Source: Thermus antranikianii DSM 12462 (GTDB lineage Bacteria; Deinococcota; Deinococci; Deinococcales; Thermaceae). Taken from it: DNA of 64,000 nt. The notes under the pieces were generated by a model. That model did not search any database, had not been told where the DNA came from, and was given only the letters and a program-made list of their open reading frames with translations. Shown in pieces: positions 1 to 7,721 of the stretch (position 1 is its first letter; each line of letters begins with the position of its first letter). A program made the translations under genes and the position numbers. The stretch lies in assembly GCF_000423905.1 (NCBI RefSeq), contig NZ_AUIW01000002.1, forward strand, positions 124,001 through 188,000, written 5' to 3'.

Positions 1-436
1 GGAAACGGACGCCGAGGGCTTCTCCCTGTACTTCGCCGAGCGGGTGGAGGGGCGGGAGAGCCGGGTCTTCACCGTGGAGAGGCTGGAGGAGGAAGGGGTG
101 GTGCTGGTCACCCAGGGCAAGGAGAGCGTGGCCCTGCCCTTTGTGGCCCCCTACCACGACCCCCTCTCCCTTCTCCTGGCCCTTCCCCGCCTGGCCCTGG
201 AGCCGGGAGGGGTGGCCCGCTTTCCCATGCCCGGGGGCCGGGTGTACGTGGAAAGGCTTGCGGACCTCGAGGTGAATGGGCGCATGCGCCGGCATTACCG
301 CCTTCGCCCGGGGCTTACCCTGATTGAGCTGGAGGAAGGGCTTCCCGTAAGGATGGCCCAGCAGGTGCAGGACCACGTGTTCGAGGCGGTGCTCGAGGGG
401 GTGGAGGAGGTGAAGAGGCGCCGCCGCTGGGTATAG
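1..436 (+). CDS. C-terminal part of unknown protein (5'-truncated by window edge)
   Basis: The reading frame is open from base 2 to the TAG at 434-436, giving at least 144 residues, and a GTG at 44 is not needed as a start because the frame continues upstream without a stop. The visible part is rich in beta-strand-like stretches, contains a '[15 protein letters not shown]' segment near the middle and ends in a basic tail (KRRRR). The 'DPLS' segment followed by strands weakly recalls DUF3108-type periplasmic proteins, but I would not assign that without a profile search. Its stop codon overlaps the -10 box proposed for hisD. No function is proposed. Confidence 0.75.
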   Translation, partial: ETDAEGFSLYFAERVEGRESRVFTVERLEEEGVVLVTQGKESVALPFVAPYHDPLSLLLALPRLALEPGGVARFPMPGGRVYVERLADLEVNGRMRRHYRLRPGLTLIELEEGLPVRMAQQVQDHVFEAVLEGVEEVKRRRRWV

Positions 437-446
437 TGGAGGCATG
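432..446 (+). promoter_or_regulatory. Proposed -10 box and near-leaderless start of hisD
   Basis: TATAGT lies at 432-437, overlapping the stop codon of the preceding gene, and the hisD ATG follows after six bases (GGAGGC). The same six bases form a Shine-Dalgarno sequence, so the gene could be read both from a leaderless transcript starting at the ATG and from upstream read-through. I see no convincing -35 box. This is a motif-and-spacing inference. Confidence 0.5.
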
Positions 447-1682
447 ATCTACCGCGCGGAGGAGGTGAGGGAGCGCTTCGCCCGCCGGGGCCTTTCCTTT
501 GACCCCACGGTGGAGGAGATCGTGCGGGGTATCCTGGCCGCGGTGCGGGAGGAAGGGGATGCGGCCTTGGACCGCTTTAGCCTGGATCTGGACGGCCACC
601 CTGTGGAGGAGATCCCCAAGAAGGCCTGGCGTCAGGCCTACGAGGATCTGGACGAGGAGCTCAGGGATGCCTTGGAGACCGCCAAGGAGCGCATAGAGGC
701 CTTCTATCGGGAGGAGGCCAAGGGGGGATTTTTGAAGGCGGATGCCAGCGGCCTTCTGGGCCAGCTGGTCCGCCCCCTTTCCCGGGTGGGGGTGTACGTC
801 CCCGGGGGGAGCGCCCCCTTGCTTTCCAGCCTCCTCATGAGCGTGGTGCCCGCCAAGGTGGCCGGGGTGGCGGAGGTGATCGTGGCCAGCCCCCCAAAGG
901 TCCACCCCGGGGTGCTGGCCGCCGCCTGGGTGGCGGGGGCGGACCGGCTTTTCGCCATGGGTGGGGCCCAGGCCATCGCCGCCCTGGCCTACGGCACCAA
1001 GCGGGTTCCCCGGGTGGACAAGATCGTGGGGCCGGGGAACGCCTACGTGGTGGCCGCCAAGCGCCAGGTCTTCGGTGCCGTGGGCATAGACGGCCTGGCC
1101 GGCCCCACGGAGACCCTGATCGTGGCCGACGGCTCCGCCTCCCCCAGGCTCTTGGCCGCTGACCTCCTGGCCCAGGCGGAGCACGGCCCGGACTCCGAGC
1201 CCTGGCTCCTCTCCCCGGACCGGGCCCTTTTGGAGAAGGTGGAGGCGGAGCTCTTCCGCCAGCTCCAGGACCTCCCCCGGGGGGAGATTGCCCGGAAGGC
1301 CCTGGAGCGGGGTGGGCTGGTGCAGACCCAGGACCTGGAGGAGGCCTTCGCCCTGGCCAACCTCTACGCCCCCGAGCACCTCTGCCTGGCCCTGGCCGAC
1401 CCCCTTCCCTGGCTGGGCCGGGTGCAGAACGCCGGTGGGGTCTTCCTGGGGGAGGGTAGCCCCGAGGCCCTGGGGGACTACATCGCCGGGCCCAGCCACG
1501 TGATGCCCACCTCGGGCACGGCCCGCTTCCAGGGGGGGCTTGCCCTCCGGGACTTCCTCAAGGTCATTCCCGTCATGGGCCTGGCGGAAGGGGCGGTGAG
1601 GGAGCTTTCCCGCAAGGGGGCCCTCCTGGCCCGGGCGGAGGGCCTCGAGGCCCACGCCCGCGCCTTGGACCTGCGGTCATGA
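444..1682 (+). CDS. hisD: Histidinol dehydrogenase
   Basis: HisD oxidises L-histidinol to L-histidine in two NAD-dependent steps and is the last enzyme of histidine biosynthesis; it is a cytosolic Zn enzyme. The 412-residue length fits the family. Visible hallmarks are [13 protein letters not shown] around residues 195-207, the [10 protein letters not shown] stretch, the [11 protein letters not shown] motif (Glu-His pair of the active site) and the C-terminal [17 protein letters not shown] signature. The ATG at 444 is preceded by GGAGG. The last four bases overlap the next start (ATGA at 1679). No other his genes lie in this window. Confidence 0.97.
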   Translation: MIYRAEEVRERFARRGLSFDPTVEEIVRGILAAVREEGDAALDRFSLDLDGHPVEEIPKKAWRQAYEDLDEELRDALETAKERIEAFYREEAKGGFLKADASGLLGQLVRPLSRVGVYVPGGSAPLLSSLLMSVVPAKVAGVAEVIVASPPKVHPGVLAAAWVAGADRLFAMGGAQAIAALAYGTKRVPRVDKIVGPGNAYVVAAKRQVFGAVGIDGLAGPTETLIVADGSASPRLLAADLLAQAEHGPDSEPWLLSPDRALLEKVEAELFRQLQDLPRGEIARKALERGGLVQTQDLEEAFALANLYAPEHLCLALADPLPWLGRVQNAGGVFLGEGSPEALGDYIAGPSHVMPTSGTARFQGGLALRDFLKVIPVMGLAEGAVRELSRKGALLARAEGLEAHARALDLRS

Positions 1683-2476
1683 GGCTCTTCCACGAGCTTC
1701 TGGGGCCCCTGGAGCTCCCCGACCGCTTTTTGCGCATCGTCAGCCTGGCTCCCAACCTCACCGACGCCCTCTTCGCCCTGGGGCTGGGGGAGCGGCTGGT
1801 GGGCCGGAGCGCCTTCTGCCACCGCCCGGCCCAGGTGCTCTCCCTGCCGGTGGTGGCCTCCTACACCAAGACCCGTACGGAACTCCTCAGGAGCCTGGAG
1901 CCGGATTTGGTCCTCCTCTCCACCGGGGTACAGCGGGAGCAGGCGTTAAGGCTTAAGGAGGCGGGCTTCCCCGTCTTCGCCGTGCCCCTGCCCACCAGTC
2001 CCTACGGCATCCTGGAGAACCTCTCCACCCTGGGCCACCTCCTGGACCTGGAGGAGCGGGCCTCAGAGCTGGCCCATCAGCTTGCCGGGCGCTACGCCGC
2101 CCTCAAGGGACGCTTTGCCCTTAGGGTCTACTTTGAGATGGACCTGGGGGGGCCCATCACCGTGGGGCGGGGAAGCTACATCGCCCAGGCCCTCTTGCAC
2201 CTGGGCCTGAGGCCCATCTTCCTGGACGTGCCCCAGGCCTACTTCGTCCCCGACCTCTCCGAGGTGGCCCGCCGCAAGCCGGACCTCTTCCTCTACGAGC
2301 CCAAGCCCTGGGGCAAAAACCCCCTGGAGAAGGCCCAGGCCCTGGCCCGGGAGCGGGGCTGGGACCTCCCCGTGGTGGCCACGGATGGGGACGAGTTGGC
2401 CCACTACGGGCCCATGTTCTTCGGCTTCCTGGAAAAGCTGGCCGGGCGGGTGGCCCAAACCTTAGCCCAGGCTTAA
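1679..2476 (+). CDS. BtuF-like helical-backbone metal receptor protein, no signal peptide
   Basis: The 265-residue protein starts its fold with [24 protein letters not shown], typical of class III periplasmic binding proteins for vitamin B12, haem or ferric siderophores (BtuF/FhuD type), followed by the PDLVLLSTG strand. Such proteins normally deliver substrate to an ABC importer, but here the N-terminus ([14 protein letters not shown]) is neither a signal peptide nor a lipobox, and no permease or ATPase gene is adjacent. It overlaps hisD by ATGA and is probably co-transcribed with it. It may be a cytosolic or moonlighting relative, or an upstream export signal may be missing from the called start. 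Family is clear; ligand is unknown. Confidence 0.8.
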   Translation: MRLFHELLGPLELPDRFLRIVSLAPNLTDALFALGLGERLVGRSAFCHRPAQVLSLPVVASYTKTRTELLRSLEPDLVLLSTGVQREQALRLKEAGFPVFAVPLPTSPYGILENLSTLGHLLDLEERASELAHQLAGRYAALKGRFALRVYFEMDLGGPITVGRGSYIAQALLHLGLRPIFLDVPQAYFVPDLSEVARRKPDLFLYEPKPWGKNPLEKAQALARERGWDLPVVATDGDELAHYGPMFFGFLEKLAGRVAQTLAQA

Positions 2477-2498
2477 GGTGGCCCCTCTGGGGGAGGGG

Positions 2499-2514
2499 TA
2501 TAGTGGACCCCATG
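2499..2514 (+). promoter_or_regulatory. Proposed leaderless promoter of the subtilisin gene
   Basis: TATAGT at 2499-2504 is followed by seven bases (GGACCCC) and then the ATG at 2512. The spacing puts the transcription start at or next to the start codon. This supports 2512 over the in-frame GTG at 2503, which lies inside the -10 box. Confidence 0.55.
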
Positions 2515-3819
2515 AAGCGCTTGGGGTTTTTGGGGTTCTTCTTGGTCTTGCTTCTGGCTGCGGTTTCTTGCTCCCAGCCCCCTCCTTCACCTCCTCCTGC
2601 AACCTGCTCGCCACGACCAACTGGCCTCACCGCGCAGGGCGGCTTTTCCGAAAAGGCTCTTCCCCAGGGATACGGGGACTTTTTTTATCCTCACGTTCCA
2701 GGGGAGCTACTGGTGCTTTCCCAGGGGCTGACCCCCCAGGGGTTGGTAGCCCGGCTGGGGAATGCGGAGGTCATGGGCATCCTTCCTGGAGGCTTCGTGC
2801 ATCTTAGGGTATTGCCCGGCTCGGAGAAGCGCCAAGCGCAGGCTCTTTTGCAAGCAGGGGCCAGGTGGGTGCAGCCCAACTATCTGTATTATCCCCTGGC
2901 CTTCCCCAACGATCCCCTTTACATTCCTAAACAAAGCGGGCAGCTCAATGGTCTCGTGGGCTTGGAGACTGCATGGGCCCGTACCGTAGGCGACCAGATG
3001 CTTAGCATGGCTATCATAGATACTGGCTACCTTGCCCACGTGGACATGGCCGGGAGGTGGTACCTTCCCAGTGCTCAGCTTGACGTTGCTGATGGGGACG
3101 CCGACCCCACGGATGATACCCCCAAGGGTAGAGGGCATGGTCTAGCCGTGGCCTCGGTTCTAGGAGCGGTTACCGGCAACGCTCTGGGAATGGCCGGGGT
3201 GACCTGGCAGGGGAGAGTTCTCCCTCTGAAAGTAGCCCGATCCCGAGACGGGGAAATAACAACCGCTTATCTGGCCACTGCCGTGAACCGGGCAGTGGAT
3301 TTAGGGGCTAGGGTGGTTAACCTTTCGGTCGGAGGACCTATCTCCGACCCTGCTCTTGAAAACTCCTTGGCCAGTGCGCGGCAGCAGGGTGTCGTTCTGG
3401 TAGCCGCAGTGGGGAATAGCGGAACGGACGGGATTTTTTATCCCGCCGGCTCCCCTTCGGTTATTGCCGTGGGGGCGGTGAACAATACTAAGCAAAAGGC
3501 GTACTTCTCCAACTGCGGGCAGGAGCTGGACCTGGTGGCGCCGGGGCAGGGGGTAGTGGCGGCCTTGCCCAACGATGACTATGGTTCTGGGTCCGGTACC
3601 TCCTTTGCTGCTCCCGTCGTGAGTGGGGTGGTGGCCCTTTATATGAGCCACTTTAAGGCGCAAAAAGGGTCGTGGCCCACTCCAGATCAGGTCTATGCTT
3701 GTCTTGCTGCCGCTGCTGAGGACCTCGGTCCTTCTGGCCACGACACCGGCTACGGTTTCGGCCTGGTGCGGGCCGACCGCATCTTTTCCTCCGCCTACGC
3801 CTCCGTCTGCTTCCCCTAA
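2512..3819 (+). CDS. Subtilisin-family (S8) serine protease, predicted lipoprotein
   Basis: An exported endopeptidase of 435 residues. The N-terminus MKRLGFLGFFLVLLLAAVSC is a signal peptide ending in a lipobox-like AVSC, so the enzyme is probably lipid-anchored at Cys20. A propeptide-like region of about 130 residues precedes the catalytic domain. The triad is visible: Asp170 in AIIDTGY, His209 in GRGHGLAVAS and Ser364 in GSGTSFAAPVVSG; the oxyanion Asn is probably in AAVGNSG. Two late cysteines (SNCGQ and VYACLA) may form a disulfide. The gene is visibly poorer in G+C than its neighbours and uses A/T-ending codons more freely, which suggests horizontal acquisition or relaxed codon selection. 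It stands alone between promoters. Confidence 0.93.
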   Translation: MKRLGFLGFFLVLLLAAVSCSQPPPSPPPATCSPRPTGLTAQGGFSEKALPQGYGDFFYPHVPGELLVLSQGLTPQGLVARLGNAEVMGILPGGFVHLRVLPGSEKRQAQALLQAGARWVQPNYLYYPLAFPNDPLYIPKQSGQLNGLVGLETAWARTVGDQMLSMAIIDTGYLAHVDMAGRWYLPSAQLDVADGDADPTDDTPKGRGHGLAVASVLGAVTGNALGMAGVTWQGRVLPLKVARSRDGEITTAYLATAVNRAVDLGARVVNLSVGGPISDPALENSLASARQQGVVLVAAVGNSGTDGIFYPAGSPSVIAVGAVNNTKQKAYFSNCGQELDLVAPGQGVVAALPNDDYGSGSGTSFAAPVVSGVVALYMSHFKAQKGSWPTPDQVYACLAAAAEDLGPSGHDTGYGFGLVRADRIFSSAYASVCFP

Positions 3820-3840
3820 TCCGCCTCACCCAGCTGGGGA

Positions 3841-3857
3841 TAAACTGGTGGTTTGTG
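3841..3857 (+). promoter_or_regulatory. Proposed leaderless promoter of the LCP gene
   Basis: TAAACT at 3841-3846 is followed by eight bases and the GTG start at 3855. No ribosome-binding site precedes the GTG, which favours leaderless initiation. Confidence 0.45.
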
Positions 3858-5003
3858 CGGAGGTTCATCCTCCTTCTCCTCCTGGCCTCTTTGGTGGCCC
3901 TGGGCCTTTGGGCCTACCCCCTCGTGGGTCCTGTGGCCCGGCACGGGGCCTTGCCCGCCCCGGAGGGCCTGAAGGCCCCCCTCACCCTCCTGGTCTACGG
4001 CTCCAGCCCCGAGTACGTGGGGTACCACAGGCGGGCCCCCGAGCGCTTCCGCGGCCTGGCGGACACCATCCTGCTGGTGCGGCTGGACCCCCTGGCCCAG
4101 CGGGTGGTGGTGCTCTCCATCCCCCGGGACGTGTGGGTGGAGCTGCCCGGCCACGGCTGGCACAAGGTGAACGCCGCAAGCCCCCTGGGAGGGCCAGAGC
4201 TCATGAAGGAAGCGGTGGCCCGCCTAACCGGCATCCGGGCCGAGCGCTACATGGTGGTGAGCACCGAGGCCCTGAGGAGGGGGGTGGACGCCCTGGGAGG
4301 GGTGCGGGTCTGCGTGGATAAGCCCATGCGCTACCGGGACATGGCCGCCGGCCTGGACATCAACCTGGAGCCGGGGTGCCAGGTCCTCAATGGGGAGCAA
4401 GCCGAGGGGTACCTGCGCTTCCGCAAGGATGCCCTGGGGGACATCGGGCGGATTCAGCGCCAGCAGGCCTTTTTCCACGCCCTCAAAGAGCAGCTTCTCT
4501 CCCCGGCGGGCCTTCTGCGCCTGCCCCGGGTGGTGGCGGCGGTGGAGCCCTATGTGCGGACCGACCTCACCCGGGGGGAGAAGGGGGCCATCCTGGGCTT
4601 CGCCATGAAGCGGCCCGGGCTGGTAAGCCTCCTCCTTCCGGGCCGTTTTGCGGGTGGGTGGGCGGTGGACCAGGAGGCCCTCAGGGAGCTCGTGGCCTTC
4701 TACTTCACGGGCGAGGGGGGGACGGGGGAGGCGGAGCTTGACGGCCGGCTGGTGGCCCTGGTCTATGGTCCCGGCCAGGAGGCCCTGGCGGAACGGGCCC
4801 GGGAGCGGTTGCGCGCCCTGGGGCTCAGGGTACTGGCTCACCCCGTGGACCTGGCGCCCAGCCGCACCGAGGTGCTGGAAAACGGTCCCGGGCGGCTGGC
4901 GGAGGCCCTGGCCCAGGAACTTGGGGTTCCCTTCCGTGTATCGGGAGAGGCGATCTTGGGGGCCGACCTCACCCTGCGCCTTGGCGGGGACCTGCCCTTT
5001 TAG
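3855..5003 (+). CDS. LytR-CpsA-Psr (LCP) family cell-envelope glycopolymer ligase
   Basis: LCP proteins transfer lipid-linked glycopolymers to peptidoglycan or related envelope polymers outside the membrane. This 382-residue protein has a single N-terminal membrane helix (FILLLLLASLVALGLWAY), then the LCP domain with RGLADTILLVRLDP, VLSIPRDVWVEL and GEQAEGYLRFRKDALGDIGRIQRQQ, which hold the conserved Arg/Asp residues for pyrophosphate and metal binding. Residues about 300-380 (LVALVYGPGQ... to the end) match the LytR C-terminal domain. GTG start with a proposed leaderless -10 box. It is followed directly by a tRNA gene. Confidence 0.92.
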   Translation: MRRFILLLLLASLVALGLWAYPLVGPVARHGALPAPEGLKAPLTLLVYGSSPEYVGYHRRAPERFRGLADTILLVRLDPLAQRVVVLSIPRDVWVELPGHGWHKVNAASPLGGPELMKEAVARLTGIRAERYMVVSTEALRRGVDALGGVRVCVDKPMRYRDMAAGLDINLEPGCQVLNGEQAEGYLRFRKDALGDIGRIQRQQAFFHALKEQLLSPAGLLRLPRVVAAVEPYVRTDLTRGEKGAILGFAMKRPGLVSLLLPGRFAGGWAVDQEALRELVAFYFTGEGGTGEAELDGRLVALVYGPGQEALAERARERLRALGLRVLAHPVDLAPSRTEVLENGPGRLAEALAQELGVPFRVSGEAILGADLTLRLGGDLPF

Positions 5004-5010
5004 GTAGCAT
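4981..5010 (+). promoter_or_regulatory. Probable tRNA-Leu promoter
   Basis: TTGGCG at 4981-4986 and TAGCAT at 5005-5010 are separated by 18 bases and lie 11 bases before the mature 5' end of the tRNA. The promoter would sit inside the end of the LCP gene. Called from motif match and spacing only. Confidence 0.45.
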
Positions 5011-5021
5011 GGGGGACGTGC

Positions 5022-5109
5022 GCCGGGGTGGCGGAACGGTAGACGCTGCGGACTTAAAATCCGCTGGGGGGTTACCCCCGTACGGGTTCGAGTCCCGTCC
5101 CCGGCACCA
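5022..5109 (+). tRNA. tRNA-Leu (anticodon UAA)
   Basis: An 88-base class II tRNA including an encoded CCA. The acceptor stem GCCGGGG (5022-5028) pairs with CCCCGGC (5099-5105), followed by A and CCA. The anticodon stem GCGGA/TCCGC encloses the loop CTTAAAA, giving anticodon UAA, which reads UUA/UUG. A long variable arm (GGGGG-TTA-CCCCC) identifies leucine-type class II structure. The T arm is CGGGTTCGAGTCCCG. Confidence 0.97.
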
Positions 5110-5114
5110 GAGGG

Positions 5115-5143
5115 GCCCCGGGTTTCCCGGGGCTTAATCTTTC
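5115..5143 (+). terminator. Rho-independent terminator after tRNA-Leu
   Basis: The 8-bp stem GCCCCGGG / CCCGGGGC (5115-5122 and 5126-5133) closes a TTT loop and is followed by TTAATCTTT, a moderate T-rich tract. Confidence 0.75.
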
Positions 5144-5152
5144 AGCCTTGAT

Positions 5153-6244
5153 ATGCTTAGGTTCGTGGGCGTTCTCACCCGCTATTTGGAAAAGTCCATG
5201 GCCCAGGCCCGGTACGACCTCCTGGGCCCTGGCCGTTTTGTGGCCGAGCTTCCCGAGCTGGGCCTGCGTGTGGAGGCTTCCCACCTCGAGGCCGCCCGGG
5301 AGAGCCTGCAGGAAGCTTTGGAGGCCTGGCTTTTGGATACCCTGCGTGCGGGCCTTACCCCGCCGGGGCTGGAAGGAGCGGAGGATCCCGTGCGCACCCG
5401 TTTCCTGGCCCTAACCCGGGAGATCTGGCGGCTTTTCAAGGAATCCGGGGAAGTGGAGGGGGCGAAGGCGGGGGCAGTTCCTGCCCCGTCCGCCCGGGTG
5501 CAGGAGCCCTCGAGGGCGAAAAGGGCACCTTCGCTGGAGGAGTGGCTGAAGGGCCTGGGCATCCAGGTGGTCAAGAAGCCCCAGGAAGAGGAGGAGAAGG
5601 AGAAGGTTCTGACCCGCCTGGCCCTGTTCCTGGGGGACCGCTACCCCAGCCTGGAAAAGCTTTACGAGCGCCTCAAGCAGAGCCTTTCCACCAAGCGCCA
5701 GTTCGAGCTTTCCCTTTCCGAGGCCACCCAGGAGGAGATCGCCAACTCCACCCAGTTCTGCACCATGCTCAAGCAGTATGCCCTCCTCACCTCCTACCAC
5801 TACAAAAGCGAGGAGCGGCGCATCCGGGCCAAGGCCAGCACGGAGGGGTGGGTGCAGAACTTCCTCACCGGGGGCTGGTTGGAGCGGTACGTGGCGGAGC
5901 GGCTCCGTAAGTTCCTGCGCTCCAAGAACCTGGCCCACGAGGTGGCGATGGGCTACCAGGTCACCCTGCCCAATGGGGACACCATGGAGCTGGACGTGCT
6001 CCTCAGGGTAGGGGAGCGCTTCTTCTGGTTTGAGACCAAGACGGGGGACTTCCAGGCCCATATCGCCAAGTATGCGGGGCTGAAAAAGGTCCTGGGGCTC
6101 TCCACCAGGGAAAGCTTTTTGGTGCTTTTGGGCATGGATAAGGCCCGCGCCAAAGAGCTTTCTGCCCTCCATGGGCTCACGGTGGTCAACCAGGCGAATT
6201 TCCTGGATATTTTCCAGGAAATCCTGGAGGGGAATGCTGCGTAA
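5153..6244 (+). CDS. HicB-like N-terminal domain joined to a Card1/Can2-like PD-(D/E)XK nuclease domain
   Basis: The 363-residue soluble protein has three parts. Residues about 15-75 (RYDLLGPGRFVAELPE, then EAARESLQEALEAWLLDTL) resemble the HicB/UPF0150 partial RNase-H fold of antitoxins. Residues about 75-235 are charged and low-complexity, then helical. Residues about 240-330 look like the nuclease half of DUF1887 effectors (Can2/Card1): GGWLERYVAERL supplies a Glu, MELDVLL the Asp and FFWFETKTGDF the ExK pair. The CARF sensor that normally precedes this nuclease is absent, so cyclic-oligoadenylate control is unlikely. No CRISPR genes are nearby. The stop overlaps the murJ start by 11 bases, implying co-expression. 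Nuclease fold by motif; biological role unknown. Confidence 0.65.
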   Translation: MLRFVGVLTRYLEKSMAQARYDLLGPGRFVAELPELGLRVEASHLEAARESLQEALEAWLLDTLRAGLTPPGLEGAEDPVRTRFLALTREIWRLFKESGEVEGAKAGAVPAPSARVQEPSRAKRAPSLEEWLKGLGIQVVKKPQEEEEKEKVLTRLALFLGDRYPSLEKLYERLKQSLSTKRQFELSLSEATQEEIANSTQFCTMLKQYALLTSYHYKSEERRIRAKASTEGWVQNFLTGGWLERYVAERLRKFLRSKNLAHEVAMGYQVTLPNGDTMELDVLLRVGERFFWFETKTGDFQAHIAKYAGLKKVLGLSTRESFLVLLGMDKARAKELSALHGLTVVNQANFLDIFQEILEGNAA

Positions 6245-7721
6245 GGTCCTCCTGGTCATGGGGGGCACCCTGGCCTCGAGGGTCTTGGGCCTGGTGCGCC
6301 AGGCGGTCTTCAACGCCCTGTACCCCGACGCCCTGAAGGATGCCTTCAACGTGGCCTACCGGGTGCCGAACCTCCTCCGGGAGCTTTTGGCGGAGGGGGC
6401 GGTGCAAAACGCCCTTATCCCCCTCCTGAAGAACCTGCCCGAAGAGGAGGCCCGGTCCTTTGCCCGGCGCTTTGGGGCGTTTCTCTTCGGGGTAAACCTC
6501 TTGGTCCTGGGCCTGGGTTATCTCTTGGCTCCCTGGGTGGTGAACCTGCTGGTGGCCCAGGAAAGCCACCTCCGGCAGGGGGAGGCCTTGGGGCAGGTGG
6601 TCTACCTCACCCGGCTTCTCTTGCCCTTTCTCCTGGGCATCTCCATGGCTGCCCTCTTCTCCGCTCTTCTTCAGGCGGAGGAGCGCTTCCTGCCCTACGC
6701 CCTGGGACCCATCGCCTTCAACCTGGTGGCCATCGGCCTCATGGCCCTCTTCCCCGGGGACCCCACCTTCTTGGGGCTTTCCGTGGCCCTGGGGGGGTTG
6801 GTCCAGGCCCTGGTGCAGCTTCCCTTTCTCAGGAATTACGCCCTGGAGTGGCGCTGGCACCAGGCCATTGCCCCGGCCCTTCTGCGCATGGGGCCCTTTG
6901 CCTTCACCACCTCCTTGCGGCAGTTTCTCAATCTGGTTCTCACCCACATCCTTACCCGCTACCCCCCAGCGGCGGTCACGGGGTTCTACAACGCCGAGGT
7001 GATCTTTCAGATGGTCCTGGGGCTTTTCGCCACCTCGCCCGCCATCGCCCTCTTCCCTAGGATGAGCGCCCTGAAGGGCGAGGAGCTGGCCCGCTTCCTT
7101 ACAGGCCCCCTGAAGCGGCTTACCCTCCTCCTCTCCCTTCTCGGGGGGATGCTGGTGGCCCTGGCTCCCTTCGTGGTGGTCTTGCTCTTCGGCCTCTTTG
7201 GCCCCCTGACCCCGGAGAACCGGGCGTACAGCACCCAGGTCCTCGCCGCCTTGGGGTTTGCCGTCCTGCCCTGGGGGGTGAACACCCTGCTCCTCAGGGG
7301 GCTTTATGCCCTGGGGCGGATACGGGAGGCGGTTTTCGCCAGCGCCCTGGTCTTCCTCGCCAACACCCTGGGGTACTGGCTTCTTAAGGATGCCGGGCTT
7401 TTCGCCCTGAACCTGGCCACCGCCCTGGCGGGGTATTTGGGGCTTTTCCTTTACCTTCGCCTCCTTAAGCGGGAGGGGGTGGGGATTCCAGAGCTACCGG
7501 GCTTCCTTCTAAAAGCCTTACTGGCAGGGCTTCCCGTGGCCTCGCTCGGGTGGGTTCTTGGGAGGGTCTTCCCCGCGGCCCAGGCGGGGGAAGCCCTTTT
7601 GCCCCTCCTTCTTGGGGGGGGTTTGGGGCTTGGGGTTTTCCTGCTTGCCGCTTGGCTTCTTGGCCTGCCCCTTAAGGCCCTCCTTGCCAGGACTCCCGCA
7701 GGCGGAAATAGAGGGGTTTAA
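6234..7721 (+). CDS. murJ: Lipid II flippase MurJ (MviN family)
   Basis: MurJ moves lipid-linked peptidoglycan precursor across the inner membrane. The 495-residue protein is almost entirely hydrophobic with about 14 membrane helices. The N-terminus is diagnostic: LASRVLGLVRQAVFNALY, DAFNVAYRVPNLLRELLAEGA and QNALIPLL. I chose the ATG at 6234 because it begins exactly at this conserved region and follows GGAGGGGA; it overlaps the upstream nuclease-like gene by 11 bases. Its 3' end overlaps the convergent TPR-glycosidase gene by 50 bases. Confidence 0.95.
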   Translation: MLRKVLLVMGGTLASRVLGLVRQAVFNALYPDALKDAFNVAYRVPNLLRELLAEGAVQNALIPLLKNLPEEEARSFARRFGAFLFGVNLLVLGLGYLLAPWVVNLLVAQESHLRQGEALGQVVYLTRLLLPFLLGISMAALFSALLQAEERFLPYALGPIAFNLVAIGLMALFPGDPTFLGLSVALGGLVQALVQLPFLRNYALEWRWHQAIAPALLRMGPFAFTTSLRQFLNLVLTHILTRYPPAAVTGFYNAEVIFQMVLGLFATSPAIALFPRMSALKGEELARFLTGPLKRLTLLLSLLGGMLVALAPFVVVLLFGLFGPLTPENRAYSTQVLAALGFAVLPWGVNTLLLRGLYALGRIREAVFASALVFLANTLGYWLLKDAGLFALNLATALAGYLGLFLYLRLLKREGVGIPELPGFLLKALLAGLPVASLGWVLGRVFPAAQAGEALLPLLLGGGLGLGVFLLAAWLLGLPLKALLARTPAGGNRGV

